64,000 nt of DNA from Diphasiastrum complanatum (taxonomy: Eukaryota > Streptophyta > Lycopodiopsida > Lycopodiales > Lycopodiaceae), in assembly GCA_029204225.1 (NCBI GenBank), contig MU832155.1, positions 1-64,000 of the forward strand, given 5' to 3'. Shown here in pieces: positions 35,871-48,865 of this stretch. Both the position numbers and the translations under genes were made by a program. Under the pieces are notes generated by a model. It had not been told where the DNA came from. It made no database searches and saw only the letters and a program-made list of their open reading frames with translations. Positions within the stretch are counted from its first letter, which is position 1. Each line of letters starts with the position of its first letter.

Positions 35871-36732
35871 TGATAAATTTTACAGTTTTTAGGACAATAA
35901 TGATTGTACTTTACAATCATAGAGAGTTATTGGTTGCTTAATCAATGAATCTATCAAGTTCTACACATTAGATCTTGATCTAGATTCACTACACTTGGAT
36001 TTAAGCAAGAGCAATGGATCAACACATCATTTTTTAGTGAGAGCGGCTTCACACGTGTGGAGTACTGTCCACTGTACGGCCTGCACCTGAAACAACAAGT
36101 ACAATGATACTAGATAGCAATCATGCATAAAAATCACAAGACAAATGACTAGAAATCTCACAAAAGTGTAGAGTGCAAAAGTCTCATCAATTTTCTTAGC
36201 AAAATGATGATCCTTTTATGGATCAAGTACATCCATGAGTCTGGTACAGTCCAGCAGGCCTTCACACGTGTGAAGAGTGCCACATCACTCATATCTATCC
36301 ATTTGATCCATCCTTGATCCTTATCCAATAGTTGACCTTCTAGAATATGACTAAAATCCAAAAAGCTAGTCTCCTAGAATATAGGAATATTCCCTACAAA
36401 ATAGGATCTAAGGAAAATGGTCAACTCTTATCTTCTAGTACTCTATACACACATGTGAACATCCACTTGCCATGTGGGAGCATTTACTCATGCACATGCA
36501 AGGAAAAGCTAATTTGTAGGTGACTAGTCAACTTGACTAAAAACTAGTCATTTCATGTTCACACTAACTAGAATGATACAAAATCAATTTGGATATATAC
36601 AAACATGAAAAGTACATCCTTTCACACATGGGAACATGCTCCACACGTGTGAAATCATATCATCAACATATTCTAATGTTTGATCAATATTTACATGAAC
36701 CAATGTCAAGTGAGAAGTGACAATTTTCAACA
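35871..36732 (-). mobile_element. Solo LTR in the copia leader, TSD TAAGC
   Basis: An 862-bp LTR of the same family as 33982-34844 is flanked by TAAGC on both sides (35866-35870 and 36733-36737). It sits between primer site and gag of the + strand copia. An insertion followed by LTR-LTR recombination explains it. Its orientation is antisense to the host element. Confidence 0.95.
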
Positions 36733-37074
36733 TAAGCTACCAAGATCATTTGCCATTGATTAGTTTTGAGTTGTTTCATAAAAAATAATTAATCTAGGAT
36801 GATTTTAAGTGGAAACCAGGTTTTGAAAGTACATCAAAGTGAATGAGAGAGATAGAGTCAGTTTTTGTCCAAGAATAGCCAAGATTTGCTTGAGAGTAGT
36901 TTTCACCTCATCTTATCTTCATTCCAGCTTTGTGAGTGAGTGATAGAACTGTGATTACAAGTCCATCTGCTGGATTAGAAGTCAATATTTTAGTGAAACA
37001 CTACAAGTTAGAAACCTTTGTGAGTTTCAGGTTCAAACAAATCTATATCTTGTGTGTAGAATCTTACTAGTAAG

Positions 37075-39328
37075 ATGGGATCAGTGGGAGCTACCTTCTA
37101 GAAGCTAGTGAGAGGTAAAATTCTACCAATTATGATATTTGGAAAGTGAGGATGGAGTCACTAATGGTGCTCCACGATCTTTATGAGTTTCTAATAGATG
37201 ATGAAGATGAACCTCTAGGTGCACAGGAATTAGTAAGATACAAGAAAAGGTCTAGGCTTGCACTTCACTGTATTAAGATGAATGTAAGTAATGATCTTTT
37301 AAGGGAAGTGTCATCATGTACGAGTGCTAAAGAGGCTTGGGAATCTTTAAAATCTATCTATGAGTCTAGTAACACTTCGAGGGTTCTCATGCTTAGGAAT
37401 CAGATTCTACAAAGCATGAAAAGGAGTGATGAGAGTGCACAGGATTATGTGCTAAGAATCAAGTCTCTCAATAGGGAGTTAGCTTCCATTGGAGAGAAGA
37501 TTCAAGATAGTGAGCTTGTTCAGATTGTCCTCAATGGTCTAGGGAGTGGCTTTACAAATTTGGTCCAAAGCTTTGCAATCCAAGACACTTTGCCTACTAT
37601 AGAAAAGCTACATAGTGTATAGTGGCTGAAGAGTGTAGATAATGCATACCAATGCAAGAATGAATGCTATTTCTTTGCAGGATGGTGATGAGAAAGCTAA
37701 TTTCTCATTCAAAGACAAGAAGAAGACCAATGGCAAGAAGAAACACTTCAAGGAGACCAAGGAGGAGGATGAGGCTTCAAGCTCAAAGGGCAAGATCAAA
37801 GACAAGTCCAAGTACAAATGTTTTTTTTGTGAAAAGAAAGGACATTTTGCATCAGAATGTCTCAAGAAGAAGAAGGCACAAGAGAGCAAACAAAACAACA
37901 TTGCACATCAGGAGGAGGAGGAGGATGAAGAGTCATCAAGGATGGTTTCCAACAAACCACCATCATCCAAGAGCAACACCAATGATTCTTGGTGGATTGA
38001 TAGTGGAGCTAGTTCCCACATGACATATCAAAAGGACATATTCTCCACTTTACTTTCTTACAATGATTTACATAGATCAATCTATACTACAAGTAGTCAA
38101 GAATGTAAGATAAGTGGAATAGGAACAATTCCCTTGTATGTGGGATCATCCAAAAGGATGAATCTTGATAATGTTCTTTATGTTTCTAAGTTAACCAAGA
38201 ATTTGCTTAGTGTTGGCCAGTTAATGGATAATGGCCTAGATGTACAATTTAAGCATGGAGTTTGTTCCATCCTTAGAAATGATGAATGTATAGCCAAAGG
38301 CTTTAAGCAAGGTAGATTGTTTAAGCTTGATGCTAATGTTGTAGTGGAGAGTGTTAACTTGGCAAAGGTGGAGTTACCAAAGGTGGAACTGTTGCACAAA
38401 AGGTTGGGCCACCCCAACTACAAAGCCATGGAATCTATGGTAGCAAAGGAGCTTGCAGTTGGACTCCCCAAGCATTTGTCAAAGTGTGGGAAGAGATGTG
38501 AAGCATGTAGCCTCTCAAAGGCTCACAACCTTATCAAGATCTACATCAAGATCAAACTCTCCTCTTGAACTCATCCATTCGAATGTTAATAGTTTTTCAC
38601 ATGAGTCTAATGGTGGTGCCAAGTACTATGTAATCTTCATTGATGACTATTCTAGATTTTGTTGGATATACCTCTTGTGTAGCAAATCAATGGTGTTTGA
38701 TTCTTTTGTAAAGTTCAAGACTTTGGTAGAAAGTCAACTTAGTACCAGGATTAAGGTATTAAGGAGTGATAATGGAGGTGAATATATCTCCAACAAGTTG
38801 ATTGACTTTTGTAGTTCTAATGGCATAAAGAAGGAGTTGTCATGTCCATACACCCCTCAACAAAATGGAGTGAGTGAGAGAAGAAATAGATCTCTTTGTG
38901 AGTGTGCTAAGGCCTTAAGGCTAGATGCTTCTCTATCCAAACCATTTTGGGGTGAAGCAATAAATTGTGCTAACTATTTGTGCAATAGATTGCCAAACCA
39001 AGCAATTGGAGGAATCACACCATTTGGAGCTCTATTTGGAGAGAAGCCCAATCTCAAGGATCTCAAAGTTTTTGGATCCACTTGCTATGTACACCAATCC
39101 TTGGATAAGAGAAGGAAGGATGATGCAACATCCATCAAAGGCATCTTTGTGGGATATGGTGAGAATCGTAGAGGTTATAGAGCCTTCAATCCCATCACTA
39201 GCAAGGTGATAGTGAGTAGGGATATTATTTTTGATGTAGGACATGCTTGTGATTTGGATGATAATGCTACTAATCATCTTGATGCCAAGGATCATGCTAG
39301 GATGGAGGAGGAGCTTGCAATTCTTTGA
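37075..39328 (+). pseudogene. Copia gag-pol pseudogene, truncated before RT
   Basis: A Gag start near 37075 has a frameshift and a stop in the first 25 codons (YLLEASER then TAA). The open Gag body runs 37146-37622 and ends in TAG. A frameshift leads to 37642-38568, with a zinc knuckle (CFFCEKKGHFASEC), protease (WWIDSGASSHMT) and integrase N-terminus. Another frameshift near 38530 leads to the integrase core (SDNGGEY, PQQNGVSERRN) up to 39328. RT and RNase H are absent and no 3' LTR follows. It is the coding part of the element whose primer site is at 35598. Confidence 0.9.
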
Positions 39329-39491
39329 GTTCATTGAATGTTAACAAGTTGAAAAGAAAAATGGTCTAATAGATACATTGGTATGTTCATACTTTTTAAG
39401 CAAAGAGGTAATTTATATTCATATGCAACATTTAGATCTATCAAGTATTGGGAAAAAATGTTTATCAAGCATTGTTTCAACCTACTTCTTG

Positions 39492-40163
39492 TTATTTTGG
39501 TATATAGGATTCTTCATCCTCATTTAGCGTTGGAGACAATAATCCTCGTAATGGTCGACATAGACGACGAATGCAATACTCAATGCAAAAAAGGCCCAAA
39601 CCAGCCTCAAGAAAGTGTTCACTAGGCATGATCGTGTACATTCGACCCCAATACGTAAATGGTGTTACATTTAATGGTAATGGTGATTGGAGTGGCCAAC
39701 ACGAATATCTACTTCTAATGAAAGTTTTTACTAATGGTTGCAAGCTAGGTGGAAGAGGAAGGTCAAACAAAGAACCTAGAATGTCTTTTGACACATCAAC
39801 AGTGCGTAGTAAATTGCAATTATCTTTCATACTAGTCATAATACGTCCAAGACATGTTCTCTTTTTTAAAGGGGTGGTCAAGTTTGTGGAATCCACGTGG
39901 AGTATCGTGGAGGACTCATGTGCAACATCCAGGATAGGTGTGGTTGGGTGTAGGGAACGTTCTAGAGATTTGGAGACATGGATTGAATCATAAGGCATTG
40001 ATGAACTAATTATATCATGCAAGAGGTCGTCATCAACAAGAGCATAATCTAAGGCCAATGATGATCCAAAATCAATATTCATGTGATTTATCCTATCAAT
40101 AACATTCTCGATCTCTCTTGCAACTCTTTTCCTTGAAACCAGCTTATGTTCCTTCTTCTGCAA
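39492..40163 (-). CDS. Hypothetical protein, possibly CACTA-associated
   Basis: A 223-codon ORF on the same strand as, and about 450 bp downstream of, a transposase-associated domain. It starts with a basic stretch (KKEHKLVSRKRV) and has a Ser/Asp-rich middle; no family is recognised. It may be part of the same broken CACTA element or an unrelated ORF. No promoter or splice evidence. Confidence 0.3.
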   Translation of the reverse strand: MQKKEHKLVSRKRVAREIENVIDRINHMNIDFGSSLALDYALVDDDLLHDIISSSMPYDSIHVSKSLERSLHPTTPILDVAHESSTILHVDSTNLTTPLKKRTCLGRIMTSMKDNCNLLRTVDVSKDILGSLFDLPLPPSLQPLVKTFIRSRYSCWPLQSPLPLNVTPFTYWGRMYTIMPSEHFLEAGLGLFCIEYCIRRLCRPLRGLLSPTLNEDEESYIPK

Positions 40164-40185
40164 AAGTTGAAAATGTTAGATGTAT

Positions 40186-40314
<129 letters not shown>

Positions 40315-40347
40315 GTGAATGAGTCTATTATGGGTGATTGGATATGG

Positions 40348-40530
40348 AAATCAAGATTAACTACATCTAATCATTCTATTTGGATTTTTTCTTTTAGAAG
40401 CAAGTGAGAGATTAACTTCATCTAATCATTCTATTTGGATTTTTCCTTTTAGAAGCAAGTGAGAGATTAACTTCATCTAATTATTCTATCTGGATTTTTC
40501 CTTTTAGAAGCAAGTGAGAGATTAACTTCA
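40348..40530. repeat. 55-bp minisatellite derived from copia gag start
   Basis: Three to four tandem copies with period 55; the word TTTAGAAGCAAGTGAGAG occurs at about 40393, 40448 and 40503. Translated, each unit resembles the copia Gag N-terminus (LLEASERLTSSNHSIW). Because 55 is not a multiple of 3, the copies are out of frame. Confidence 0.85.
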
Positions 40531-40605
40531 AAGTATCGTGGCACTCATCCTATCGCTCAATATTTATTGGCAAACTATACTTGAAGTGTCATAAGGGTCA
40601 AAAGA

Positions 40606-40954
40606 TTAAAGCATTTCCAAAAAACACTTTAAAGAGTTTACCTCTCGTACTCTTGGAGTCTCTGTGTGCACTCCATTGGCCCAAATATGATCGTTGACAA
40701 TCCTCCTTGTCCGAATCCTAAGGCCTTTGCATTGTGTGCATGTACATGATATTCTCTCATCATATTCTGGTTGAAACTGGTCCAATAATCCAATTGCAAA
40801 TTGTACAAATTCTTTCAGTGTCATTCAAGTGAAAACTGACAAATTCTAATATGTGACGAATTGTAACATGTGACAAAAATTGACAAAATAGTCTTTGTAC
40901 ATTTAGTGCATTTGCAACCTTCATTTGTGATGGAGTGGTGTCTTGGCTTTCCAA
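40606..40954 (-). pseudogene. CACTA (En/Spm) transposase-associated domain fragment
   Basis: The frame from 40824 carries LKEFVQFAIGLL, then CTCTQCKG, then RRIVNDHIWANGV. This pattern (CxCxxC followed by a basic helix with xxHL/I xxxGF-like spacing) is that of the transposase-associated domain at the N-terminus of plant CACTA transposases. An upstream frame to 40954 holds a further Cys-containing stretch in a different phase. The TNP2 catalytic domain that should follow is replaced by repeat DNA, so it is a fragment. Confidence 0.55.
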
Positions 40955-43488
40955 GGAGCAATATACTATATCTCAATCCTCAAACAAATCGGAGTACATC
41001 ACTATTACAAATAAAAAAATTATGACATAAATCAATATACATACATGTGATGGATCAATAGGCGATCTACGTCGACTGATGGAAGAGCTTGAACAATAGT
41101 TGTTCATTGTACTTTAGTCTTGTTTGTTCCTTTTTTCTGTGATAGAGCTCAATTCGTTTTTCTTTCTCTAAATCACGTGGAGGTACGATAATTTCCCTAG
41201 AATTTACAATTCCAATCAAATGTCATTCTAAGAATAAATTTGCAAGAAAGATTATACACTCATATTCAAATAACAAATAAAGTGCAATTGATGTCAATAT
41301 CAATAACAATATATACCTGCTGTTGCGATCATGAGATGAATCGTTATCTGATGATGATGACATAGTTGATGACATATACACACTGTAGCCAACCACTCTA
41401 TACCACATCATAAGTAATCATTATGAGACCGTATGTATTAAACAAATATAATAAAATTTGTTAAAGACATGCCAACATCTAATCCATGTATATTCCACTT
41501 ATGCTTAATGTAAATCTATTATTCTAGTAACATGGCTATCAAGAAAATTGCTTGGGTGGGGCAACACATGACGAGCAATCAAAATGAGGTTCATATTGAC
41601 AAATGTTGGACTTTAGTAGATAGTGCGTGCAGGCCTATCTCAACTAATTTAAAGACCACATAGCAGTCAATGTTTGAAGCTTTCAGTTTGAATTCTTGTC
41701 CAAGATGAGTGATGATCTCACTCAATCTTTCTTTCAAGATGAAATGATCATAATCAAACAATCAGTCATATACTCAATTCATTTGTTGACCACTCAGTCA
41801 CTCATTTGATTAATTAATACTTGGCTCGAGTTATTTAGGGATAAATCTCTTTGGATTGGCCTACTGTGCCATGGTATTGCATGACGAGCAATATGCATTT
41901 GCCGTTTCTATCTATGGTTGCTTTGTATGCAAGATGATGTTCCTCGAATCGATAGTACAACATGTTTATATGCATTTAAAAATAAAAGCACAAGATATCA
42001 ATCCTCATGATCATAAAAAATGTAACTGTAAGCATATCAAAAGGTATGCACTTTACTGCAATCATAAGTGTTTTTTTATTGAAGCTCTTCATATTACGAT
42101 TTAGATTCTTCAATGTTTTTCTTCTTTCAAATTTGTCTCCATCAAACATAAGTGAATGGGAGCCAACACAATCACTTGCAAGAATATTGGTTGTGATTCA
42201 CTCTGATGTTGGAATGCTACAATATAGAGGAAGAAGTCCAAAGGAGCTTGCATATAGTGGTATATATTTTTATGAATCTTCATATATACCACAAATGGAT
42301 GGGAGTTTCGGCAAGCTTAAAGCAATTCCATTACCAATTTTTCAGAGTGATAAGTGACCTACTTTTAATAGTATTGTTTTTGAATCCTTCAAATGCAAAC
42401 TACTCTTGGATGTTGCCGCTTACTTCATGAAGAGCACTTTTATGTTAACAATTGGATCAATATGAGTGAATGCTGGTTTTTACGGCTTTTTTTCATTACA
42501 CAGTGATTTAGGTGGTTTTGTTGGCTGTCTTTTGCCTTTTAATGAGCCAATTTTGGCTTGAATCAGAGGAAAAGCATAAAAATAAGCACAAAAAAGACTA
42601 AACACTGGTTGTGAGTGTTGGTGGTTTCTTGCAGGATTTGCATGGCAGTTTCTTGGTGATTCACAGGTTTATGCTAGATTTTTTGACAAACTAACAGTGT
42701 TTGCAGGATTATGTGAATCTATAAAGCCATCATGGTTTATACAATTGCCTATTCTGTAAATAAAAGTTGGCACCTGCAAATCAGAGTTTCTGACAAAAAA
42801 TGGGTAGCATCTACCTTGTTCTTCAGCCTTAGGAAAACCTACAATGTGTAATGTAAGAATTGCTAGCTTATCTCTTTGTTTATACAAATGGAAGATTAAG
42901 CAAACTCAATAACACCCTAAAGCACCTTCTTACTGCAAAAATAGCAGTAGAATGTGATTTTTGCATGAAAACTTGGTTTATGCATTCTAAACTTCTGTTT
43001 TCTAATGAGAACAGTAGAGTTCAAACTTTAGGGAATTGCTGATGTTATAAAGCGCCCTATCTGACATCCTAATCTGCAAGAAAGAGCAAAAGAAATGCAT
43101 GTATTGCTTCAAGTGTTAGTAGAAGTTGAAACTTCTTACTGGAAGCAATCAACTTGATCTTAGTATGGACTGAGATTCGTGGGTTGATGCAAGGACGGAA
43201 GTTCATGCTAACAATATATTCTTTTGAGTTAATCTCCAGTTGAGATTTTGGATGTGAAATAGCACTCTTTGAGAAATATTCTCTCTTTGAAGATAACCAA
43301 GTTACAGGATTCTCGGTTATGAAAGTGTTGTGTACAGATCAGGAGTTATCTGTAGAGATATGCTATGTAGTGAATCTTTGTGGGATCATTAAAACCTTTT
43401 GTACAAACTTCTAATCCCGAGGATCTACAAAGTATTCTGTGAACTAAGTTTATTTGCATGCATAAATTAGTTGTTGTTACATAGGCAT
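40955..43488. other. Intergenic, no gene recognised
   Basis: AT-rich DNA with only short ORFs without domains. No LTR, TIR, tRNA or rRNA was recognised. The right edge (GGCAT, 43484-43488) is the target duplication of the next element. Confidence 0.5.
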
Positions 43489-44759
43489 TGTGGTACGTTT
43501 TGTGTGTTGCTTAATAGTGTTCATAGCATTATAGTGGGATTTTGGTATGATTTTGAAGCTAGTCATTGGGTTTCTAGTTCGGATATTGCCATAGATTATA
43601 CTCGAAGGTAACATAAGTTTGAACCCATTCACCTCATAAGTAATCCATCTCAAATATTCTTTTCAATGATATAAATGTTTCCATTTACTAATCCTCGTAT
43701 TCTCTCCAATCAAGCAAACTTTGTATACAAATATTTTATCATGATCTAATTAAGATACATATGATGTTGCTTTAGAAGTTAATAGATCACAATTAGAGTT
43801 CAATTTGGTGTATTGTATGAAATCATTTCCATTATCTTTCAATTTTTTTTTGAAATATTTGGTATGATCTCCAATTACACATCAGTAAATTTCATATTTT
43901 CCTTACTTATATTTAAGATGCACCTTATTTACAAGAAATCATTGGCATTCATACTTACTGTTCATTCATGTATGCAATTGCCATGATCTAATTCTTAATC
44001 AGGACCATTTTTTTCAATGATTTTGTCACGATAATGAAATACGTGATTTGTTATGTAAATTGCAATTATGTTTGTTAAGCATATGGAATATTTTGTGAAA
44101 ACAAAACAAAATCTAAATATCTTTCATGTTGAATGTGTTTTACCTTAGACAGTAAATCAGTGAATTATTACTGACTGTAAAATTATAATTCTTACTACAG
44201 AAGGTAAATCTGTTAGTCATCTTTTATTGCATTACACATTTAGTAACTAATCAGATTTCCATTCTTTAATTCCATTCATAGCCACAAAATAGCGTTTACT
44301 TCTATATGTATTATGAAGTGATTTAGGACATGAGTAAAAACAGAGATGAGCAATGAAAATTACCTCAGTCTTATTACTCTGACTTAAGTTTCAAGAGATT
44401 GTCCATAGGCTAAGGTCTTTTCTTCAACAAACATCTGATTCTTTAATATCTTCATTTTTGTGGCTCATTCACTTTATTTCTAGAGTGCCGGTTCTCATCT
44501 TAAATCTTTGTCGAGTGATCTCTTTCACTAAAAGAGATTTTTGAAACAAGAAGAAAGGAGGGAGGCTGAGTGTTGGAGCGCGACAGTGAGGGAAGAAGGA
44601 TCTCAGGTGAGGGAGAGAGAGAGAACGCGATAGCAGAGAGGGATCGCAGGAGGAATGGAGAGCGCAGGCAGGGGAGGGATAGATTTTGAAGAGAGGGTGG
44701 ACAAAACGCAGATGGAAGGCGCAGTTCTAGAGAGCAGGTGAGGAGAGAATAGGCGATGT

Positions 44760-45124
44760 CGCTTATTGGCACTTATTGGTCCGGGAAGGGGAGTAACGCC
44801 CGCTCCCGTGCGTATGCGACACGTGGATCGGGTGCCCGGGCCTCCAAAATTTTCTTGGTGAGACACTATCGCAGTTCCGGACACTCGGCGCCAGCGTCTC
44901 GCGGTTCGGGGCACCCTGCTGTAACGTAGGCTGGCGCCCCACGAGCAGGCAGGGGCCGAGCGTAGGCTCAGGGTGGCACCCGGCAGGCAGGCTGGGGCAT
45001 CAGGCGGGCCCCAGGTGGCGCCAGACAGATGCGACGCCAGGTGGGCACCGGGTAGCTGGAGCCCAAAATTTTCTCGAGCACCGGACGTGACTCGGACGTG
45101 ACTGGCGTGCCCCCGAGCACGCAC
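44760..45124. other. GC-rich island inside one LTR
   Basis: Strikingly GC-rich in an AT-rich context, with repeated CCAGGTGG/GGCGCC-like words and two AAAATTTTCT blocks about 215 bp apart. A minus-strand ORF of 173 codons covers it but has low-complexity Ala/Arg/Pro content and no recognised domain. It may be foreign DNA captured into the LTR. Confidence 0.4.
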
Positions 45125-45390
45125 ACATGGTAGTACTGAACAATTTTTGTAATATATACAGAAGTTGCTCAGTCCATAGAATACTTATGGGACAAAGCTG
45201 AGCTTTGCAGGAAGGTGTGTAGGTGCCTGGCAGGGGGGCAGATGGTGGGGACAGGGTGGGGACACGTGGTTGTGATGCATTGGGGTGGGTGTCATCGTAT
45301 GCGTCCCAATAAGAGACGAGGGAGAATAGGAGAGGTATTTCTAGAGGAAGGGAGGAAGCAACTCAACGATGGAGAAGGGATTGGAATAAG

Positions 45391-45502
<112 letters not shown>

Positions 45503-47228
45503 GCCTCAGAGGGATAGTGAAGCGTTGTGGGGGGTAGATAGCATCAACAACAAAGGCTGGTTGTTTGTATATGTGAGAGATGGATAGCGAGCAAGCAACA
45601 TATACCTTTGTCCATCAGATCAGTAGTATTGATGTATGTTGCAGTTAGAGCAACAATATTTGAGATAGTCTGTCCATTGCATTCAGATAGAGGAATGATA
45701 GGTTGTCCAACGTAGTCAGAAAGCCAAAAAGCTATGAGTATAATGCAGGCAGTTCTGCATGAAATGTCTTCTTCATATGATCATACTCCAAGCTCAATCA
45801 ATATACTATCCAATCTGTAGATAGCACAAGTAGTTAAGACAACGAGATCATCACCAATCTTCTTGAAGAACCTATGTATTCATAATCACAATCATGAAAT
45901 AGAATGTAGCAGAAGACTCCATGCCTCTCTACATCACCAGAACACTCGAATGGTCTCTGCCTCCAATACTTCAAATGTAGCCTGTATCCGTGAATGTCTC
46001 TTTCCCAATACCTCGTGAGAGAGAGAGGGAGAGCAGTTACCAATCTCTTTCTTCCAAACACCATCCCTTTTTGGCCTTCCATTGATTCCGATCCATTGAA
46101 TTCAATTCTACCAATTATCATAAAGCTTTTGCATATCCATTGGACATGTGTCCATAGCAAATTGATTGTTTTCAGAATCGTCGAATACGCCATAGTGGAA
46201 ACTGCTCCACCGACCATTCGAAGTGTCTCTTCTTCATAACCACCCTTTACTGGCAAAATGCATTTATAATTGTCTTCTTAGTCTTCATATTAGCACAACT
46301 CTTTTATAAATTATTGTGGCCTCAAGAACCATTTTCATTTGTTACTTTGAATTGCTCCCAAAATATAGGTATATGGTTGATTTATGTCTTCATAAATTTA
46401 ACTGACATCCATTTTATTTAAAACTTCATAAAGGCAAATATAATCCTCACCACTGCAAATCGTCTGATCATCATGTTTTCAAATGCAGTAAAGACTTTCA
46501 TTATTAGCTCATCGATTCCAATTTGAGAATCGACATAGTACTTTAACTTGGCAATTCTGAACTGGCAATTTCTTTTCTTTTCTTTACTTAGACATTTTGA
46601 ATCATGAACTGCTCGTCATTAGAAACTGCGACTGAACGTCCTTTTGTCTTCATGACCATTAATCTTAGGACATTCCTTAATCTTCAAAAGGGTATTATTT
46701 GTGACTATCAATGATTTAATTGTTGTACTTTCACTGATTGGTTGTCTTCGTCTTGAACTGAACTTTGATTGTCGTTGTTTGCAGGACCCTTAGCCTTTGG
46801 ACCTTTCCTTGAAACTTAAGTCAGTGCCTTAAAGTTACCTGGGCATCTTTTATTAATCATGATATAAATAAGATACATTGATCAATTACAACATGGCAAA
46901 CAATGGCCATTAACAACTATAGATATTTTTGTCCATCAAAGTCACTTATAAGTATTGCTATTTAACAAACTTATTAAAATTAGTAAATTCTTAAAAATAG
47001 CTCTAATTCTTCTGATATAACTGTCATTTGCCGACTTGATACATTTGAACCTGCCATAGAATTTTATAGCTACTCTTTAACATAGCTACATTCGTACATT
47101 AGTAAAAAGTGGCATAATAGGAAATTTTGCGCATATGAGATACATCTAGCACATTTTATTCTAGAAAATCAGCATCAATGATTGTAGTTGCTGAATTTTT
47201 GAAATTTTGACCAGAAAAATGCACTACA

Positions 47229-47248
47229 TGTTTTCCCCCAACTTAAAT
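47229..47248 (-). other. Polypurine tract of the giant-LTR element
   Basis: Minus strand AAGTTGGGGGAAAACA immediately precedes the LTR start TGTAGTGC. Confidence 0.7.
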
Positions 47249-48865
47249 GTGAAGTGTCCCCGCGAACAGAGGGAATAGTCTTTGACATTTGATTTCGTAT
47301 CATAAAGCCATTGATTTAGCCTTACGATCTTTTCATCTTTTCAGCATTTCAAGATTTTCTTCGTCAATTAATGGGCGCTCAGCACACAATATAGTGTGAT
47401 GCTAACCATTATTATTCAACAACATGAATCCAAAGGCCATTGATTAAACCTTTAGATCTTTCAGCAACATTTTCTTTATCCATAATAAAAATCCTGCATT
47501 AGATCCAACCCGTGTCTAAAGAAAATATGCTCCCACTCCCATCAAATCATAATGTAATGCCCATCATCAAAACCATGCATTGTTGGGAAATGTTGATGCA
47601 ATCTTCATTGTCGTAACAAGATATGAATGTAGTTTCTCAGCTTTGTGTCTAGGTCTTCATATAATGTAGTGCGTGCAATGAAACCTATTCTAAAAGTTGG
47701 ATCTTCGTCATTCACATTGTGAATATATCACATTCTCATTAAGACCTATTCACTCTCTTAAATAACAAGTAGATTTTTTTTTTCAAGCAAATGTTCATGC
47801 TATACCTCACATTTCTACTCTCATAGATAGATTTTGAATGAGATCTTATATTTTCTATTCTTATCAAAGAAAATCTATGATCCAATTATAATTCTCAAGA
47901 CCTTATGAATAACAAAATAGAAAACACTCATCATATTCTCTCCACTCATTTTTCCACTCATCACTCAAAAGATCTCACAAATACTCTCAATAAAAGATCC
48001 AAGATGGTCTTCAGCAGCAACAGATGTCTTCGACATAGATCCATAATCATCAATAGGTATTTTTTTTCTTTTTCTTCCCTCACCTCCCCACTGGTAATGT
48101 TTTATCCATTCCAAATCTTCATATTTCCTCTCAATACCACCCTCATGACACTATTCAACAAAAATGCCCATCCAAGGCATTAGAACATTGCATCCCATCT
48201 TCTAATCAATGCATAATTCAAGTAGACATGAAATACAAAGTCTCATATTTCTCATCAGATGGATGCATACACCACTTTGTCTAATTGATACAAGTGTAAT
48301 GTGTGTGGATATTTTACCTCCAATCTTCATATAGAGTGTATCACCTTCCAAGATATATATTATATCCTTCTCAAATAAGATGAAATATTTTTCTCAAAAA
48401 GTATTTGATAGATATGCAAATTGAGTTTGTAAAAATATAATCATTGAAATCTGTGCATCTCGTCCATAAACATACACTATATTTGAATTTGTATTGGATA
48501 CTACATTCAAGCTGTCATTGCATATTGTATATTCTATTAAAACAATATCTTCATAGGCTGCTCATATATATTTCAAACATGAAGTTCACATTGATATATA
48601 AATTTCTTATTCCTCCATTCTCATATTAAAATATGTCGCCAAATTATGTGTCTAGTTGATTAAGGTAACAACTTTGAGTGATATTCATTTTTCTAAATAA
48701 TCTCATTGTCATGCCATCATTTATGTGATTTTTTTTTTCTTTTCAATATCGAATAGATATATATTTTTTTAAAAAAATTTAGATTGTTTCAAATTCAGGA
48801 TTTTTTTTTTGTTGTATTTTAAAAAGAAGAAAACTATCATATTATATACATTTACATCATCATTA
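47249..48865. other. AT-rich non-coding internal region
   Basis: No domain-bearing ORF. Several short T-rich tracts. It is part of the internal region of the giant-LTR element. Confidence 0.5.

Noticed and set aside
42007-42430. Overlapping short ORFs on both strands
   Set aside because: No domain, low-complexity, no splice or promoter context.
44500-45124. A host gene in the GC-rich block
   Set aside because: Low-complexity Ala/Arg/Pro/Ser frames without a domain, within an LTR; left as a composition anomaly.
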